From: Caballeronia insecticola
Lineage (GTDB): Bacteria; Pseudomonadota; Gammaproteobacteria; Burkholderiales; Burkholderiaceae
Direction of reading: 5' to 3'
Assembly (NCBI RefSeq): GCF_000402035.1
Contig: NC_021287.1
Location: 2,542,001-2,606,000 of the forward strand
Length of the DNA: 64,000 nucleotides
Positions 29,445 through 39,340 of the stretch are shown one piece after another; within the stretch, counting starts at the first letter, position 1; the number at the start of each line of letters is the position of its first letter. Position numbers and translations under genes: made by a program. A model generated the notes under the pieces. The model saw nothing but the letters and a program-made list of their open reading frames with translations. It ran no database searches and was not told where the DNA came from.

Positions 29445-30527
29445 ATGAAAACGAGCATGCAAAGCAAGCTCGACCAGCTTGCAAGAAGGCAGGTCGATCT
29501 CAACGAACTGTTGAGCCGCGAGGACGTGACGTCCGATATGGACCAATACCGCAAGCTCACGCGCGAGCACGCGGAAATCAGTCCGATCGTCGAGCAATAC
29601 GTGCTCTGGCGTCAGGCGCTCGCCGACGAAGCCACCGCGCAGGAACTGCTGTCCGATCCGTCGATGCGCGATTTCGCCGAAGAGGAAATCGGCGAGGCAC
29701 GCGAGCGCATGGCGAAGATCGAAAGCGACTTGCAGACGATGCTGCTGCCGAAGGACCCGAACGACGAGCGCAACATCTTCATCGAAATCCGCGCGGGCAC
29801 GGGCGGCGACGAATCGGCGCTGTTCGCGGGCGATCTGCTGCGCATGTATCTGCGTTATGCGGAGCGCAACCGCTGGACCGCCGAGACCATGTCGGAAAGC
29901 GTGTCGGATCTGGGCGGCTACAAGGAAGTGATCGTGCGCATCGCGGGGCAAGGCGCGTTCTCGCGGCTCAAGTTCGAATCGGGCGGACATCGCGTGCAGC
30001 GCGTGCCGGCGACCGAAACGCAGGGGCGCATCCACACGTCCGCGTGCACGGTCGCGGTGATGCCGGAAGCCGATGAAATCAGCGAAGTCGTGATCAATCC
30101 GGCGGATTTGCGTATCGACACGTTCCGCGCGTCGGGCGCGGGCGGCCAGCACATCAACAAGACGGATTCGGCGGTGCGCGTCACGCACATGCCGACGGGC
30201 ATCGTCGTCGAATGTCAGGACGACCGCTCGCAGCACAAGAACAAGGACCGCGCGCTCAAGGTGCTCGCCGCGCGCATCAAGGACAAGCAGTATCACGAGC
30301 AGCACGCGAAGGAAGCGGCGACGCGCAAGAGCCTGATCGGTTCGGGCGACCGCTCCGAGCGCATCCGCACGTACAACTTTCCGCAGGGGCGCATGACGGA
30401 TCACCGCATCAACCTGACGTTGTACAAGCTCGAATACATCATGGACGGCGATATCGACGAGCTTATCGGCGCGCTCGTGTCCGAGCATCAGGCCGAGCAG
30501 CTCGCCGCGCTCGGGGAAGCGGAGTGA
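29445..30527 (+). CDS. prfA: Peptide chain release factor 1
   Basis: This is a 360-residue class I release factor. The anticodon-like tripeptide PAT is at 188-190, which specifies UAA/UAG recognition, and the peptidyl-tRNA hydrolysis motif GGQ is at 233-235 in [15 protein letters not shown]. Its Gln is the target of methylation by PrmC, encoded next. I use the MKTSMQ start at 29445. Its stop overlaps the GTG of prmC, so the two are coupled. Confidence 0.97.
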   Translation: MKTSMQSKLDQLARRQVDLNELLSREDVTSDMDQYRKLTREHAEISPIVEQYVLWRQALADEATAQELLSDPSMRDFAEEEIGEARERMAKIESDLQTMLLPKDPNDERNIFIEIRAGTGGDESALFAGDLLRMYLRYAERNRWTAETMSESVSDLGGYKEVIVRIAGQGAFSRLKFESGGHRVQRVPATETQGRIHTSACTVAVMPEADEISEVVINPADLRIDTFRASGAGGQHINKTDSAVRVTHMPTGIVVECQDDRSQHKNKDRALKVLAARIKDKQYHEQHAKEAATRKSLIGSGDRSERIRTYNFPQGRMTDHRINLTLYKLEYIMDGDIDELIGALVSEHQAEQLAALGEAE

Positions 30528-31360
30528 GCACTGCGGCCGAATTGCTGCGGGCGTCCGGACTGCCGCCGCTCGAAGCGCGCATTCTGTTGATGCACGTGCT
30601 CGGCTGGCGGCGCACGGAGTTGATCACGCGCGATCACGAGGCGCTCGATGCCGATTGCGTCGCGCGTTTCGAAGCGCTCGCCGCGCGGCGCACGGCGGGC
30701 GAACCGATCGCGCAACTGACCGGCAAGCGCGAATTCTTCGGCCTGGATTTCGCCGTCACGCCGGACGTGCTGATTCCGCGTCCGGAAACCGAATTGCTCG
30801 TGGAACTGACGCTCGACGCCATCGCCGGGACGCCGGGCGCACGCGTGCTCGACCTCGGCACAGGAACCGGCGCGATCGCGGTGTCGATCGCGCATGCGCG
30901 GCCCGATGCGCGCGTGTGGGCCGTCGATCGTTCGCCGGCGGCACTCGACGTCGCGCGCGGCAATGCGCAGACCTTGCTCGCCCCTGAGCGCACCGGCGGC
31001 CCGATCACGCTGGTGGAAAGCGACTGGACCGCGAACATCGACCCGTCGCTGCGGTTCGAGGCAATCGTCAGCAATCCGCCGTATATCGCGAGCGACGACC
31101 CTCATCTCGATCAGGGCGATCTGCGCTTCGAGCCGCGCGGCGCGCTCACCGACGATGCCGACGGCCTCTCGGCCATCCGCGCGATCATCGAGACCGCGCC
31201 GTTTCTGCTCGCGAGCGGCGGCGCGCTATGGATCGAGCACGGCTACGATCAGTCGGACGCGGTACGCCGGCTGCTCGCGGCGCGCGGCTTCAGCGATGTC
31301 CGCTCGATGCGCGATCTCGCCGGCATCGAACGCTGCTCCGGCGGACGCTTCACGGCCTGA
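30524..31360 (+). CDS. prmC: Release factor glutamine methyltransferase PrmC
   Basis: This 278-residue protein begins with GTG overlapping the prfA stop. It has an N-terminal helical substrate domain (1-75), then a SAM-binding Rossmann domain with [16 protein letters not shown] at about 108-123 and the catalytic NPPY at 184-187. It methylates the Gln of the GGQ motif in RF1 and RF2. A GGAAGCGGA stretch serves as ribosome site within prfA. It is followed by grxD after about 86 bases. Confidence 0.96.
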   Translation: MSTAAELLRASGLPPLEARILLMHVLGWRRTELITRDHEALDADCVARFEALAARRTAGEPIAQLTGKREFFGLDFAVTPDVLIPRPETELLVELTLDAIAGTPGARVLDLGTGTGAIAVSIAHARPDARVWAVDRSPAALDVARGNAQTLLAPERTGGPITLVESDWTANIDPSLRFEAIVSNPPYIASDDPHLDQGDLRFEPRGALTDDADGLSAIRAIIETAPFLLASGGALWIEHGYDQSDAVRRLLAARGFSDVRSMRDLAGIERCSGGRFTA

Positions 31361-31446
31361 ACGACCGGGCGTGGTCAGCCCGTCGAAGGGAAATCCGCTA
31401 TCATTTCAATCATTAGTCCCCTCCGACATACACGCGCAGGAACGCC

Positions 31447-31758
31447 ATGGATACGCAAGAACGCATCAAGCAAATCGTCGCCTCGAACCCCGTCGTCCTT
31501 TTCATGAAGGGCACGGCGCAATTCCCGATGTGCGGCTTCTCGGGCCGCGCGATCCAGGTGCTCAAGGCCTGCGGCGTCGATCAGATCACGACCGTCAACG
31601 TGCTCGAAGACGACGGCATCCGTCAGGGCATCAAGGAATTCTCCAACTGGCCGACCATTCCGCAGCTTTACGTGAACGGCGAGTTCATCGGCGGTTCGGA
31701 CATCATGATGGAGATGTATCAATCGGGTGAGCTGCAACAGCTCTTCGCCGCCGCTTAA
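31447..31758 (+). CDS. grxD: Monothiol glutaredoxin (Grx4 family)
   Basis: This 103-residue glutaredoxin carries the monothiol active site CGFS at 29-32 and the GSH-binding segments [24 protein letters not shown] and D. Monothiol glutaredoxins of this type bind a [2Fe-2S] cluster between two subunits and pass it to iron-sulfur proteins. The start has AGGAACGCC upstream. ubiX follows 11 bases after. Confidence 0.95.
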   Translation: MDTQERIKQIVASNPVVLFMKGTAQFPMCGFSGRAIQVLKACGVDQITTVNVLEDDGIRQGIKEFSNWPTIPQLYVNGEFIGGSDIMMEMYQSGELQQLFAAA

Positions 31759-31769
31759 GTTTCCTTTCC

Positions 31770-32378
31770 GTGACCACGCCCGCTGGCGCCAGGCGACGGC
31801 TCATCGTCGCGATGACCGGAGCAACGGGCGCCATCTACGGCGTGCGTCTGCTCGAGACGCTGCGCCGGCTGGGCGGCGTCGAGACGCATCTGCTTGTCTC
31901 CAGCGCCGGCTGGCTCAATATTCAGCACGAACTCGATCTCGACCGCGCCACCGTGCACGCGTTGGCGGACGTCGTCCATAGCGTGCGCGACGTCGGCGCG
32001 AGCATCGCTTCGGGCTCCTTTTCGACCGACGGCATGATCGTCGCGCCCTGTTCCATGCGCACGCTTGCGAGCGTCGCGCACGGTCTCTCCGACAATCTCA
32101 TCACCCGCGCCGCCGACGTCGTGCTCAAAGAGCGCCGCCGCCTCGTGCTGCTTGTGCGCGAAACGCCGTTCAACCTCGCGCATCTGCGCAATATGACGGC
32201 CGTCACTGAGATGGGTGGCGTGATCTTTCCGCCACTGCCGGCGTTCTATCACAAGCCCGCGACCATCGACGAAATGGTCGATCACACGGTCGCGCGCGTA
32301 ATCGATCTGTTTGGTTTGGCGCTGCCGGTCGCGTCCGCGTGGCAGGGCTTGCGCAGCGAAAGTGACCAAAGCAGCTAA
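31770..32378 (+). CDS. ubiX: Flavin prenyltransferase UbiX
   Basis: This 202-residue protein starts at GTG. The conserved [21 protein letters not shown] loop, [26 protein letters not shown] and [20 protein letters not shown] segments are diagnostic. It makes the prenylated FMN cofactor used by UbiD-type decarboxylases in ubiquinone synthesis. It lies 11 bases downstream of grxD and is likely the last gene of the hemA-prfA-prmC-grxD-ubiX run. Confidence 0.95.
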   Translation: MTTPAGARRRLIVAMTGATGAIYGVRLLETLRRLGGVETHLLVSSAGWLNIQHELDLDRATVHALADVVHSVRDVGASIASGSFSTDGMIVAPCSMRTLASVAHGLSDNLITRAADVVLKERRRLVLLVRETPFNLAHLRNMTAVTEMGGVIFPPLPAFYHKPATIDEMVDHTVARVIDLFGLALPVASAWQGLRSESDQSS

Positions 32379-32486
32379 GCGCGGCAATTAGCAACAACGA
32401 CGACACAATTCGTTGCCGATGCAGCCGTTTATCAACGCGCGTCGCGGCCCTACATTGATGGCAACTCCCACAGGAATATTGCCGCC

Positions 32487-33272
32487 ATGAGCCGACTGCC
32501 TACCGTTTTCATTTCCCACGGCGCGCCGACGCTGCCTATCGATCCGTCGATGCCGTCCGCCGAATTCGCGACGCTTGCGCAGACGCTGCCGCGTCCTCGC
32601 GCCATTCTGATGCTGTCGGCCCACTGGGGCACCGCGCAGCCGGTTGCGAGCATCGCCGAACGGCCGGAGACGATCCACGATTTCTACGGATTCCCGCGCG
32701 CGCTCTACGAGCTGCGTTATCCCGCCCCGGGTGCGCCCGATCTGGCACGACGCGCCGCCGCCTCGCTCGTCTCCCAAGGCATCGCCGCCGCGACGACGGA
32801 GCACGGCCTCGATCACGGCGCGTGGGTGCCGCTGCTGCTGATGTTTCCGGACGCCGACGTGCCAGTCGCGCAGCTTTCCATCCAGCCGCGCCTCGACGCC
32901 GCGCATCATTACCGGATCGGACGGGCATTACGGGATTTGCGAGATGACGGCGTAATGATCGTCGGTTCGGGGCAGATCACGCACAATCTGCGCATGGCGG
33001 ACTTTAGCGCCCGCCCGGAAGACGCCGATCCCCGCGTGAACGAGTTCACCGACTGGTTCGAGCAACGCCTGACCGAACGCGATATCGACGCCCTCCTCGA
33101 CTATCGGACGCGCGCGCCGCATGCCGCGCTGATGCATCCGACCGACGAGCATCTGCTGCCTGTTTTCAGCGCGCTCGGCGCGGCGGCGGACGACTATCGG
33201 CTCGGCATTCAGTCGCTCGGCACGTTCCAGCGCGCGCTCGCGATGACGAACTACGTTTTCGCCGACGCATAA
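32487..33272 (+). CDS. 4,5-DOPA-type extradiol dioxygenase (LigB superfamily)
   Basis: This 261-residue protein has likely metal-ligand histidines in VFISHGAPTLPID (His11) and LSAHWGT, and the catalytic His region EHGLDHGAWVPLLLMFP, all features of the YgiD/DODA class III extradiol dioxygenases. In bacteria the physiological substrate is unclear; plant homologues cleave DOPA. AGGAATATTGCCGCC precedes the ATG. It is a single gene, ending at a strong terminator. Confidence 0.9.
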   Translation: MSRLPTVFISHGAPTLPIDPSMPSAEFATLAQTLPRPRAILMLSAHWGTAQPVASIAERPETIHDFYGFPRALYELRYPAPGAPDLARRAAASLVSQGIAAATTEHGLDHGAWVPLLLMFPDADVPVAQLSIQPRLDAAHHYRIGRALRDLRDDGVMIVGSGQITHNLRMADFSARPEDADPRVNEFTDWFEQRLTERDIDALLDYRTRAPHAALMHPTDEHLLPVFSALGAAADDYRLGIQSLGTFQRALAMTNYVFADA

Positions 33273-33277
33273 CGAAA

Positions 33278-33306
33278 AAGCCCGCCTGATCGCTCAGGCG
33301 GGCTTT
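33278..33306. terminator. Bidirectional terminator
   Basis: AGCCCGCCTGA and TCAGGCGGGCT flank a TCGC loop, with A-run before and T after. It is shared by the dioxygenase and the convergent APC permease gene. Confidence 0.85.
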
Positions 33307-33335
33307 CCAGCGGGTTCTTTCAGCGCACGCGACGC

Positions 33336-34928
33336 TCAGGCGCCGACTTCGTGAAGAATGTCGTCGGTGCTTTCGCGTTCGTCGAGATATTTGGTGCGAT
33401 AGCCCGTGTGCACGCCCCAGTAGTAGAAAATCAGCGCGAGTATCGCGACGGCTGCCATGTCCCAGCCGTACGGCAACGTTCCGTTACCGCCGAAGTCCTT
33501 GCTGCCGATCAGCGACATCACCGCCATAGTCGGCAAATAGGCGACCAGCCACCACGCCGCCTTCAGATCGCGGCCCCAGCCGGTGAAGCCCGTCTTGCGC
33601 TGGAAGTAAAAGTACACGGGCAGCGCGACGACCATCAGCAGAATGATTTCGCCCGTCAGCGGCCACTTCGCCCACAACAGCACCAGCGACGCGCACACGA
33701 ACGCGAACGGCGCGATCACGCCCATCATCGGCAATTTGAGCGGGCGGTCCAGGTCCGTCGCCGCGCGGCGCAGCGCCATCAGGCTGACGGGACCGGTGAG
33801 GTAGGAAATGACGGTCGCGACCGAAATCACCGCCGCGAGCGAACTCCAGCCGCGGAAAAAGAACAGGAAGATGAACGCGACGAGCAGGTTGAACCACATC
33901 GCCTGACGCGGCACGCCGTAGAACGGATGCACGTTGCCGAACATTTTCGGCATCGTGCCGTTGCGCTCCATCGCGTAGATCATGCGCGTGGTCGTTGCCA
34001 TGTAGGTCGTGCCGGTGCCGCTCGGGCTGACGAACGCATCGATGTAAAGCAGAATCGCGAGCCAGTTCAGGTTGAGCGCGAGCGCCAGTTCCGCGAACGG
34101 CGACGCGAAGTTGAAGTGCGACCAGCCCTTGGCCACGTCGGCGGGATTCACCGCGCCGATATACGCGATCTGCAGCAGCACGTAGATCACGAGCGCCAGC
34201 AGAATCGAGCCGATCACCGCGAACGGCACGCTGCGCGCCGGATTACGCGCCTCGCCGGCCAGATTCACCGGGCTCTGGAAGCCGTTGAAGCTGAACACGA
34301 TGCCGCTCGTCGCCACGGCCGTGAGCACCGCAGGCCATCCGTACGGCGCGAACGCCGACGTCGTGCCGAAGTTCTCGGCGTGAAAGCCGGTGAAGATGAG
34401 ACCGGCGATGGTCGCGCCCGGAATCAGGAACTTGAAGATCGTGATCGCGGAATTGGCGCGCGCGAACACCTTCACGCCCCAGTAGTTCAGCATGAAGTAG
34501 ACGATCACGAGCAGCGCCGAGAGCACGAGGCCCGTCGGCGTCAGCGATTCGTTGACGAAGAGCGCATGCGCCCAGTCATACGGCCAGGTGCTCATGTACT
34601 GGATCGACGCTTCCGCTTCGATCGGAATGACGGACACGATCGCAATCCAGTTCGCCCACGCGCTGATGAAGCCGACGAGCGCGCCGTGCGAATAGCGCGC
34701 ATAGCGCACCATGCCGCCGGATTCGGGGAACATCGCGCCGAGTTCGGCATAGGTCAGCGCGATCGCCAGAATGACGACAGCACCGATCACCCACGCGACG
34801 ATCGCCGCCGGCCCCGCGATCTTGGCGGCCTTCCACGCCCCGAAGAGCCAGCCTGAACCGATGATGGACCCGAGCCCGGTCAGCAACAACGCCATCGGGC
34901 CGATATTTCTCTGTATCGAACTTTTCAA
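33336..34928 (-). CDS. APC-family amino acid permease
   Basis: This 530-residue protein starts at a TTG codon at 34928, preceded by GGAG with six-base spacing. It has about 12 transmembrane helices, and the first contains GLGSIIGSGWLFG, the unwound substrate-binding helix of the APC superfamily. Further motifs are YAELGAMFPESGGMVRYARYSHG and FSFNGFQSPVNLAGEARNP. It should import an amino acid or amine with protons; the substrate cannot be told. Longer in-frame starts add a basic segment unlike a permease N-terminus. No operon partner is adjacent. Confidence 0.9.
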   Translation of the reverse strand: MKSSIQRNIGPMALLLTGLGSIIGSGWLFGAWKAAKIAGPAAIVAWVIGAVVILAIALTYAELGAMFPESGGMVRYARYSHGALVGFISAWANWIAIVSVIPIEAEASIQYMSTWPYDWAHALFVNESLTPTGLVLSALLVIVYFMLNYWGVKVFARANSAITIFKFLIPGATIAGLIFTGFHAENFGTTSAFAPYGWPAVLTAVATSGIVFSFNGFQSPVNLAGEARNPARSVPFAVIGSILLALVIYVLLQIAYIGAVNPADVAKGWSHFNFASPFAELALALNLNWLAILLYIDAFVSPSGTGTTYMATTTRMIYAMERNGTMPKMFGNVHPFYGVPRQAMWFNLLVAFIFLFFFRGWSSLAAVISVATVISYLTGPVSLMALRRAATDLDRPLKLPMMGVIAPFAFVCASLVLLWAKWPLTGEIILLMVVALPVYFYFQRKTGFTGWGRDLKAAWWLVAYLPTMAVMSLIGSKDFGGNGTLPYGWDMAAVAILALIFYYWGVHTGYRTKYLDERESTDDILHEVGA

Positions 34929-35215
34929 CTTCTTCTCCAGTGTCTCGCGCCGCGCGCGCCTCGCGTGCGGCCAACCCTGCCGCGGTCGCGATCGGTTGCG
35001 AAAAACGTTCCCGCTGGTCCGAGCCGAGACGGCAATTGGCGCAACCGCCAAATTCGGCGGGTAGTTTACCGGTTGCACCTTTCGATTGCAGTGTCCACTG
35101 CTGCGAAATTCGCGTTTTTTTGACTTTTCATGCGCAAATTTGAAATGAAAATGTAAGATTTCTGGGCGATTTTTGCTTATCTTAAAAAAATCCCTTCAGA
35201 GTTGTCGGATATTAT
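34929..35215. other. Intergenic region between APC permease and cspA
   Basis: About 290 bases upstream of both divergent genes. The half from 35090 to 35215 is notably AT-rich for this genome and likely holds both promoters. No gene is seen. Confidence 0.6.
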
Positions 35216-35244
35216 TTGACCGGGAAATCGTTTCGCCGTATAAA
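35216..35244 (+). promoter_or_regulatory. cspA promoter
   Basis: TTGACC (35216-35221) and TATAAA (35239-35244) are separated by exactly 17 bases. Transcription would begin near 35251, giving a leader of about 138 bases before the cspA start, as expected for a cold-shock mRNA with a structured leader. Confidence 0.7.
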
Positions 35245-35388
35245 CCTTCTTGCAGGATTTCAAGTGGCGAGTGAATTGGTCTTTCGTAGTTCGCCATCAC
35301 GGTACTCCGGTTGGTCCCATTGCCCCTTCCTTGATTTTCCGCGCCTCGGGCCTCGGCCTTATTCATCAATTTTTTTGGAACAAGTAAC

Positions 35389-35592
35389 ATGGAAACCGGT
35401 ACCGTCAAGTGGTTCAATGACGCAAAGGGCTTTGGCTTCATCACTCCGGATGGCGGCGGCGAAGATCTGTTCGCGCACTTCTCGGAAATCCGCATCGAAG
35501 GCTTCAAGACGCTTCAGGAAAACCAAAAGGTTACCTATGAAGTGAAGACGGGCCCGAAGGGCAAGCAAGCCGCGAACATCAAGCCGGCCTAA
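35389..35592 (+). CDS. cspA: Cold-shock protein, CspA family
   Basis: This is a 67-residue single cold-shock domain. RNP1 KGFGFIT and RNP2 DLFAHFSE are intact after the [11 protein letters not shown] start. It binds single-stranded RNA and DNA and works as an RNA chaperone. The long leader upstream suggests post-transcriptional temperature control as in E. coli cspA, though the structure is not proven here. A strong terminator follows. Paralogues cannot be distinguished by eye, so the gene symbol is generic. Confidence 0.95.
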   Translation: METGTVKWFNDAKGFGFITPDGGGEDLFAHFSEIRIEGFKTLQENQKVTYEVKTGPKGKQAANIKPA

Positions 35593-35612
35593 GGTCCGCT
35601 CGAATTCGTATG

Positions 35613-35641
35613 AAAAAACCCCGCTTCGGCGGGGTTTTTTG
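35613..35641 (+). terminator. Rho-independent terminator after cspA
   Basis: AACCCCGC and GCGGGGTT flank a TTCG tetraloop, with A-run before and T-run after, so it also can stop the convergent Hsp70-like gene. Confidence 0.9.
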
Positions 35642-35677
35642 TTTTCAGGCGTCGGCGGATGCGGCGTTCGGACGAAT

Positions 35678-36928
35678 CTAGACGAACACGCGCTGCGCGT
35701 AGATGCCGAGGCCCTTCGCCACGCTGGCGAGACGGTCGCCGAAAACCGGGCGCGCGGCCGGAAATGCCGCCGACAAGGCTTCCGACAGAAACCGCAGCCC
35801 CGTCGTGCCGCCGGTGAAATAGACGGCGCCCACGTCCGTCTCCGCCACGCCCGCGCGCTTGATCGTCTCGCGCGCCGCCTCGACGATGCGCCGCGTCTCT
35901 TCCGCGCCCGCGTCGATCAGTTGCGCTTCGTCGAAGGCCACGCGCAGCGCTTCTTCCACCTCTTCCATGTCGATTTCGGTCGTGCCGCCCGCCGAAACGT
36001 CGATCTTTGCTTCTTCCGCGTGCGCCGTGAGCGCGTGGCCGAGCCGGCGATCGACGACGCGCATCAGCCGGTCGTGATGACGCACTTCCGGATAAAGATG
36101 GCGCATCAGTTGCAGTTCGCTCACGCGCTTGGGCGTGTAGACGGTGTTGATCAGATGCCACGTCGCGAGGTCGAAATAGACGCGGCTCGGCACTTCGCGG
36201 CCCTGCGGATCGAGCGACTGATAGCCGAGTTCGCGCAGCACGGTCGCGAGCTCGACGCGGCGGTCGAAATCCGTCCCCGCCACGTGCACGCCGTGATGCG
36301 CGAGCACGTCGCCCTTGCGATCGAGATGCCGCGCGCGCTCGGGACCCACACGCACGAGTGAAAAGTCCGACGTACCGCCGCCGATATCCGCGACCAGCAC
36401 GAGGCCCTCTTCGCTCAGCGACGCCTCGTAGTCGAAGGCCGCGGCGATCGGTTCGTACTGAAAGTGGATCTCGCGCAGTCCGATCGCGTGCGCGCACGCT
36501 TCGAGCTGCTTTTGCGCCATGCGATCGGCGCGCGGATCGTCGTCGACGAAAAACACGGGGCGGCCGAGCACCGCGCGCGTGAGCGGCTCGGGCGCGATCG
36601 CCTGCGCCTTCTGTTTCAGATGCTGCAGAAAGAGCGTGATGACGTCGGTGTATTTGATCGCGGAGCCGTCGCCGAGATCAGTGGTGGTGTCCGCGAGCGC
36701 CGAGCCGAGAATGCTCTTCATCGAACGCATAAGACGGCCGTCGAAGCCGTCGATATACGCCTCCAGAGCCGCGCGGCCGTAGGACTGGTTATTCTCGTCG
36801 GTGTTGAAGAAGACCGCGGTGGGCAGCGTGGTCGCGTCGCCTTCGACGGGCGCCAGCCGGATCGACAGGCCATCGGGCAGGGCGACAGCAGAATTCGACG
36901 TGCCGAAATCGATCGCGCAAAAATTCAT
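35678..36928 (-). CDS. YegD-like Hsp70 family protein
   Basis: This 416-residue protein contains an Hsp70/actin-like ATPase domain. Phosphate loop 1 is AIDFGTSNSAVA, the connecting segment is QYEPIAAAFDYE, phosphate loop 2 is LVADIGGGTSDFSLV and the adenosine motif is FTGGTTGLRFL. It lacks the peptide-binding and lid domains of DnaK (about 640 residues), as does E. coli YegD. No client or partner is known. The start at 36928 puts the phosphate loop at residue 6. It is divergent from the MFS gene. Confidence 0.9.
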   Translation of the reverse strand: MNFCAIDFGTSNSAVALPDGLSIRLAPVEGDATTLPTAVFFNTDENNQSYGRAALEAYIDGFDGRLMRSMKSILGSALADTTTDLGDGSAIKYTDVITLFLQHLKQKAQAIAPEPLTRAVLGRPVFFVDDDPRADRMAQKQLEACAHAIGLREIHFQYEPIAAAFDYEASLSEEGLVLVADIGGGTSDFSLVRVGPERARHLDRKGDVLAHHGVHVAGTDFDRRVELATVLRELGYQSLDPQGREVPSRVYFDLATWHLINTVYTPKRVSELQLMRHLYPEVRHHDRLMRVVDRRLGHALTAHAEEAKIDVSAGGTTEIDMEEVEEALRVAFDEAQLIDAGAEETRRIVEAARETIKRAGVAETDVGAVYFTGGTTGLRFLSEALSAAFPAARPVFGDRLASVAKGLGIYAQRVFV

Positions 36929-37115
36929 GGTGCAGGGGCGGCGCCGTGGAACAGGCCGCATTCGGACATGGACGGCGTTTTTAACACGTTCAGAAGCCCA
37001 CATCAACCGCGCTTCCGCTATTTTTAAACCGCCGGGTTCATGCGACAAAAGCGGAACGCAACTTGCTCTCCGAGTAGGCAATTTTTGCCACCCTTTAAGG
37101 CGTATCCGCCCCCGT

Positions 37116-38603
37116 ATGAGCGAAACCGTCACGTCATCAGCGCGCCGTTCGGGCGACCCGGCCAGCGGCCACTCCGGCATCATCGAAACCGATCTGCCCG
37201 GACGGCTCGACCGTCTGCCGTGGGGACGTTTTCACACGCTGATCGTGGCGGCGCTCGGCGTCACCTGGCTGCTCGACGGGCTCGAGGTCACGCTCGCGGG
37301 CGCGGTCGCGAGCGCGCTCAAGACGAGCGCGGTGCTGCAGTTTTCCAACGCCGATGTCGGGATCGCGGGCAGCGCGTATATCGCGGGCGCCGTGCTCGGC
37401 GCGCTCGGCTTCGGCTGGCTCACCGACAGGCTCGGGCGTCGCAAGCTGTTTTTCATCACGCTTTTTCTTTATGTGGCAGCGACCGCCGCGACGGCGTTTT
37501 CGTGGAATCTCGCGAGCTTCGTACTGTTCCGCTTTCTCACGGGCGCGGGCATCGGCGGGGAATACACGGCGATCAACTCGACGATCCAGGAGTTCACGCC
37601 CGCCCGCCTGCGCGGCTGGACCGATCTCGCGATCAACGGCACGTTCTGGATCGGCGCGGGGATCGGCGCGGCGGGCTCGCTCGTGCTGCTCGATCCCGGC
37701 CTGCTTCCGCCGGACTGGGGCTGGCGCGCCTGCTTTCTGATCGGCGCGGTGCTCGGACTCAGCATTCTCTTCATGCGGATGTGGGTGCCGGAGAGCCCGC
37801 GCTGGCTCATCACGCACGACCGCGCGGACGAAGCGAAGGAAGTGGTCGAAGAGATCGAGGCGCACTTTCGTCAGCATGGCGTCGAGATTCCCGATACGCC
37901 CATCAAGCCGCTGCGTCTGCATGCGCGCGGGCACACGCCGCTGCGCGAGGTCGTGCATTCGCTGTTCAAGGCGCACCGCAGCCGCTCGCTCGTCGGGCTC
38001 GTGCTGATGACGGCGCAGGCGTTCTTCTATAACGCGATCTTCTTCACCTACGCGCTCGTGCTGACGGACTTCTATCACGTGCCCGGCGATCACATCGGCT
38101 GGTATGTGTTGCCGTTCGCGGCAGGCAATTTCTTAGGTCCGGTGCTGCTCGGCAAACTTTTCGACGTGCTCGGCCGGCGCCGCATGATCGCGTTCACTTA
38201 TGCGATGTCAGGTGTGCTGCTGACCATCAGCGGCTGGATGTTCATGCAGGGCATGCTCACCGTGACGACGCAAACCATCGCGTGGATGGTGATTTTCTTC
38301 TTCGCGTCGGCGGCGGCGAGTTCGGCTTATCTGACCGTCAGCGAAACTTTCCCGCTCGAAATCCGCGCGCTCGCAATCGCCGTGTTCTACGCGTTCGGCA
38401 CGGCGCTCGGCGGCATCATCGGGCCGACGCTTTTCGGGCATCTGATCGACACCCACGAACGCGGCGCCGTCTTCGTGGGCTATCTGATCGGCTCGGTGCT
38501 GATGATCGCGGCAGCGGTCGTCGCGGGCATCTGGGGCGTCGCGGCCGAGCGCAAATCGCTCGAAGATGTCGCCCGTCCGCTGTCGGCCGCGGACGAGGAC
38601 TGA
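37116..38603 (+). CDS. MFS transporter (sugar porter-like)
   Basis: This 495-residue major-facilitator protein has about 12 helices. The motif GWLTDRLGRRKLFF between helices 2 and 3, GIGGEYTAINSTIQEF in helix 4-5 and PESPRWLI before the central loop are features of the sugar/metabolite:H+ symporter families. The substrate is unknown. The N-terminal 30 residues are polar. It stands alone between the divergent Hsp70-like gene and a convergent nitroreductase. Confidence 0.88.
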   Translation: MSETVTSSARRSGDPASGHSGIIETDLPGRLDRLPWGRFHTLIVAALGVTWLLDGLEVTLAGAVASALKTSAVLQFSNADVGIAGSAYIAGAVLGALGFGWLTDRLGRRKLFFITLFLYVAATAATAFSWNLASFVLFRFLTGAGIGGEYTAINSTIQEFTPARLRGWTDLAINGTFWIGAGIGAAGSLVLLDPGLLPPDWGWRACFLIGAVLGLSILFMRMWVPESPRWLITHDRADEAKEVVEEIEAHFRQHGVEIPDTPIKPLRLHARGHTPLREVVHSLFKAHRSRSLVGLVLMTAQAFFYNAIFFTYALVLTDFYHVPGDHIGWYVLPFAAGNFLGPVLLGKLFDVLGRRRMIAFTYAMSGVLLTISGWMFMQGMLTVTTQTIAWMVIFFFASAAASSAYLTVSETFPLEIRALAIAVFYAFGTALGGIIGPTLFGHLIDTHERGAVFVGYLIGSVLMIAAAVVAGIWGVAAERKSLEDVARPLSAADED

Positions 38604-38624
38604 GGAAGACCGAGCGAGCGCCGT

Positions 38625-39221
38625 TCAGTCGAACGACTTGTCCCAGCCGCCATCGAACACGGTCTCGGCGAGTGTCTTGCGCGCACGCGGCGCGGCTTCG
38701 CGCTCGCGCAGCGTTTCGTCGAGCTGACTCGCATCGCCGTGATGGCCGATAGCGATCATCGCGATGATCTGCACGTCTTCGGGAATCGAGAACGCCTGCC
38801 GGAACGCGTCGCGATCGAACCCGCCCATCTGATGCGTCGCGAGACCCAGCGCGTGAGCCTGCAGGACGAGCGCCATCGCGGCCGCGCCGGTGTCGTAAGT
38901 GGCGGTGCGGTTCGCTTCGCCCTTCGGCGTGAGCGTCGCCGCAGTCACGCAGACGAGCAGCGGCACGCTCACATTCCACTTCTGATTCGACGGCGCGAGC
39001 GTGTCGAACGCGCGCTTGAATGCGGCTTCGTCGCGATGGCGATCGAACGCGATGAAACGCCACGGCTGCAGATTGTTCGACGACGGCGCCCAGCGCGCCG
39101 CTTCCAGCAAACGACGCAACTGCGCGCGCTCGACCGGCCGGTCGGAAAAGGCGCGCGGGCTCCAGCGGCCGGCGATCAGTTCGTGGATGTCGACATCGGT
39201 CGGAGCGGGTTTCGCGGTCAT
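38625..39221 (-). CDS. Nitroreductase-family protein
   Basis: This 198-residue FMN-dependent oxidoreductase has the FMN-binding RWSPRAFSDRPV and EAARWAPSSNNLQPWRF segments, and ALGLATHQMGGFD, placing it in the nitroreductase superfamily. Such enzymes reduce nitroaromatics or quinones with NAD(P)H. The start at 39221 is inferred from the family; the frame runs on into the downstream MFS gene region. A hairpin separates it from the upstream MFS gene on the same strand, so it likely has its own promoter. Confidence 0.9.
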   Translation of the reverse strand: MTAKPAPTDVDIHELIAGRWSPRAFSDRPVERAQLRRLLEAARWAPSSNNLQPWRFIAFDRHRDEAAFKRAFDTLAPSNQKWNVSVPLLVCVTAATLTPKGEANRTATYDTGAAAMALVLQAHALGLATHQMGGFDRDAFRQAFSIPEDVQIIAMIAIGHHGDASQLDETLREREAAPRARKTLAETVFDGGWDKSFD

Positions 39222-39249
39222 GTTTTGTCCTCGTTGGCGGTTGAAAGAC

Positions 39250-39283
39250 AAACGGCGCGCACCAGCCAGGATGCGCGCCGTTT
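39250..39283 (-). terminator. Terminator after the MFS gene at 39341-40624
   Basis: On the minus strand AACGGCGCGCA and TGCGCGCCGTT form an 11-base-pair stem with a 10-base loop, followed by TTGTCTTT. It lies just upstream of the nitroreductase start. Confidence 0.75.
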
Positions 39284-39340
39284 CGAGGCCACAAGGATAA
39301 CCAAGCTCGCGCAGGCGCGCAGAGCCGGGCAAGCAGAAAC

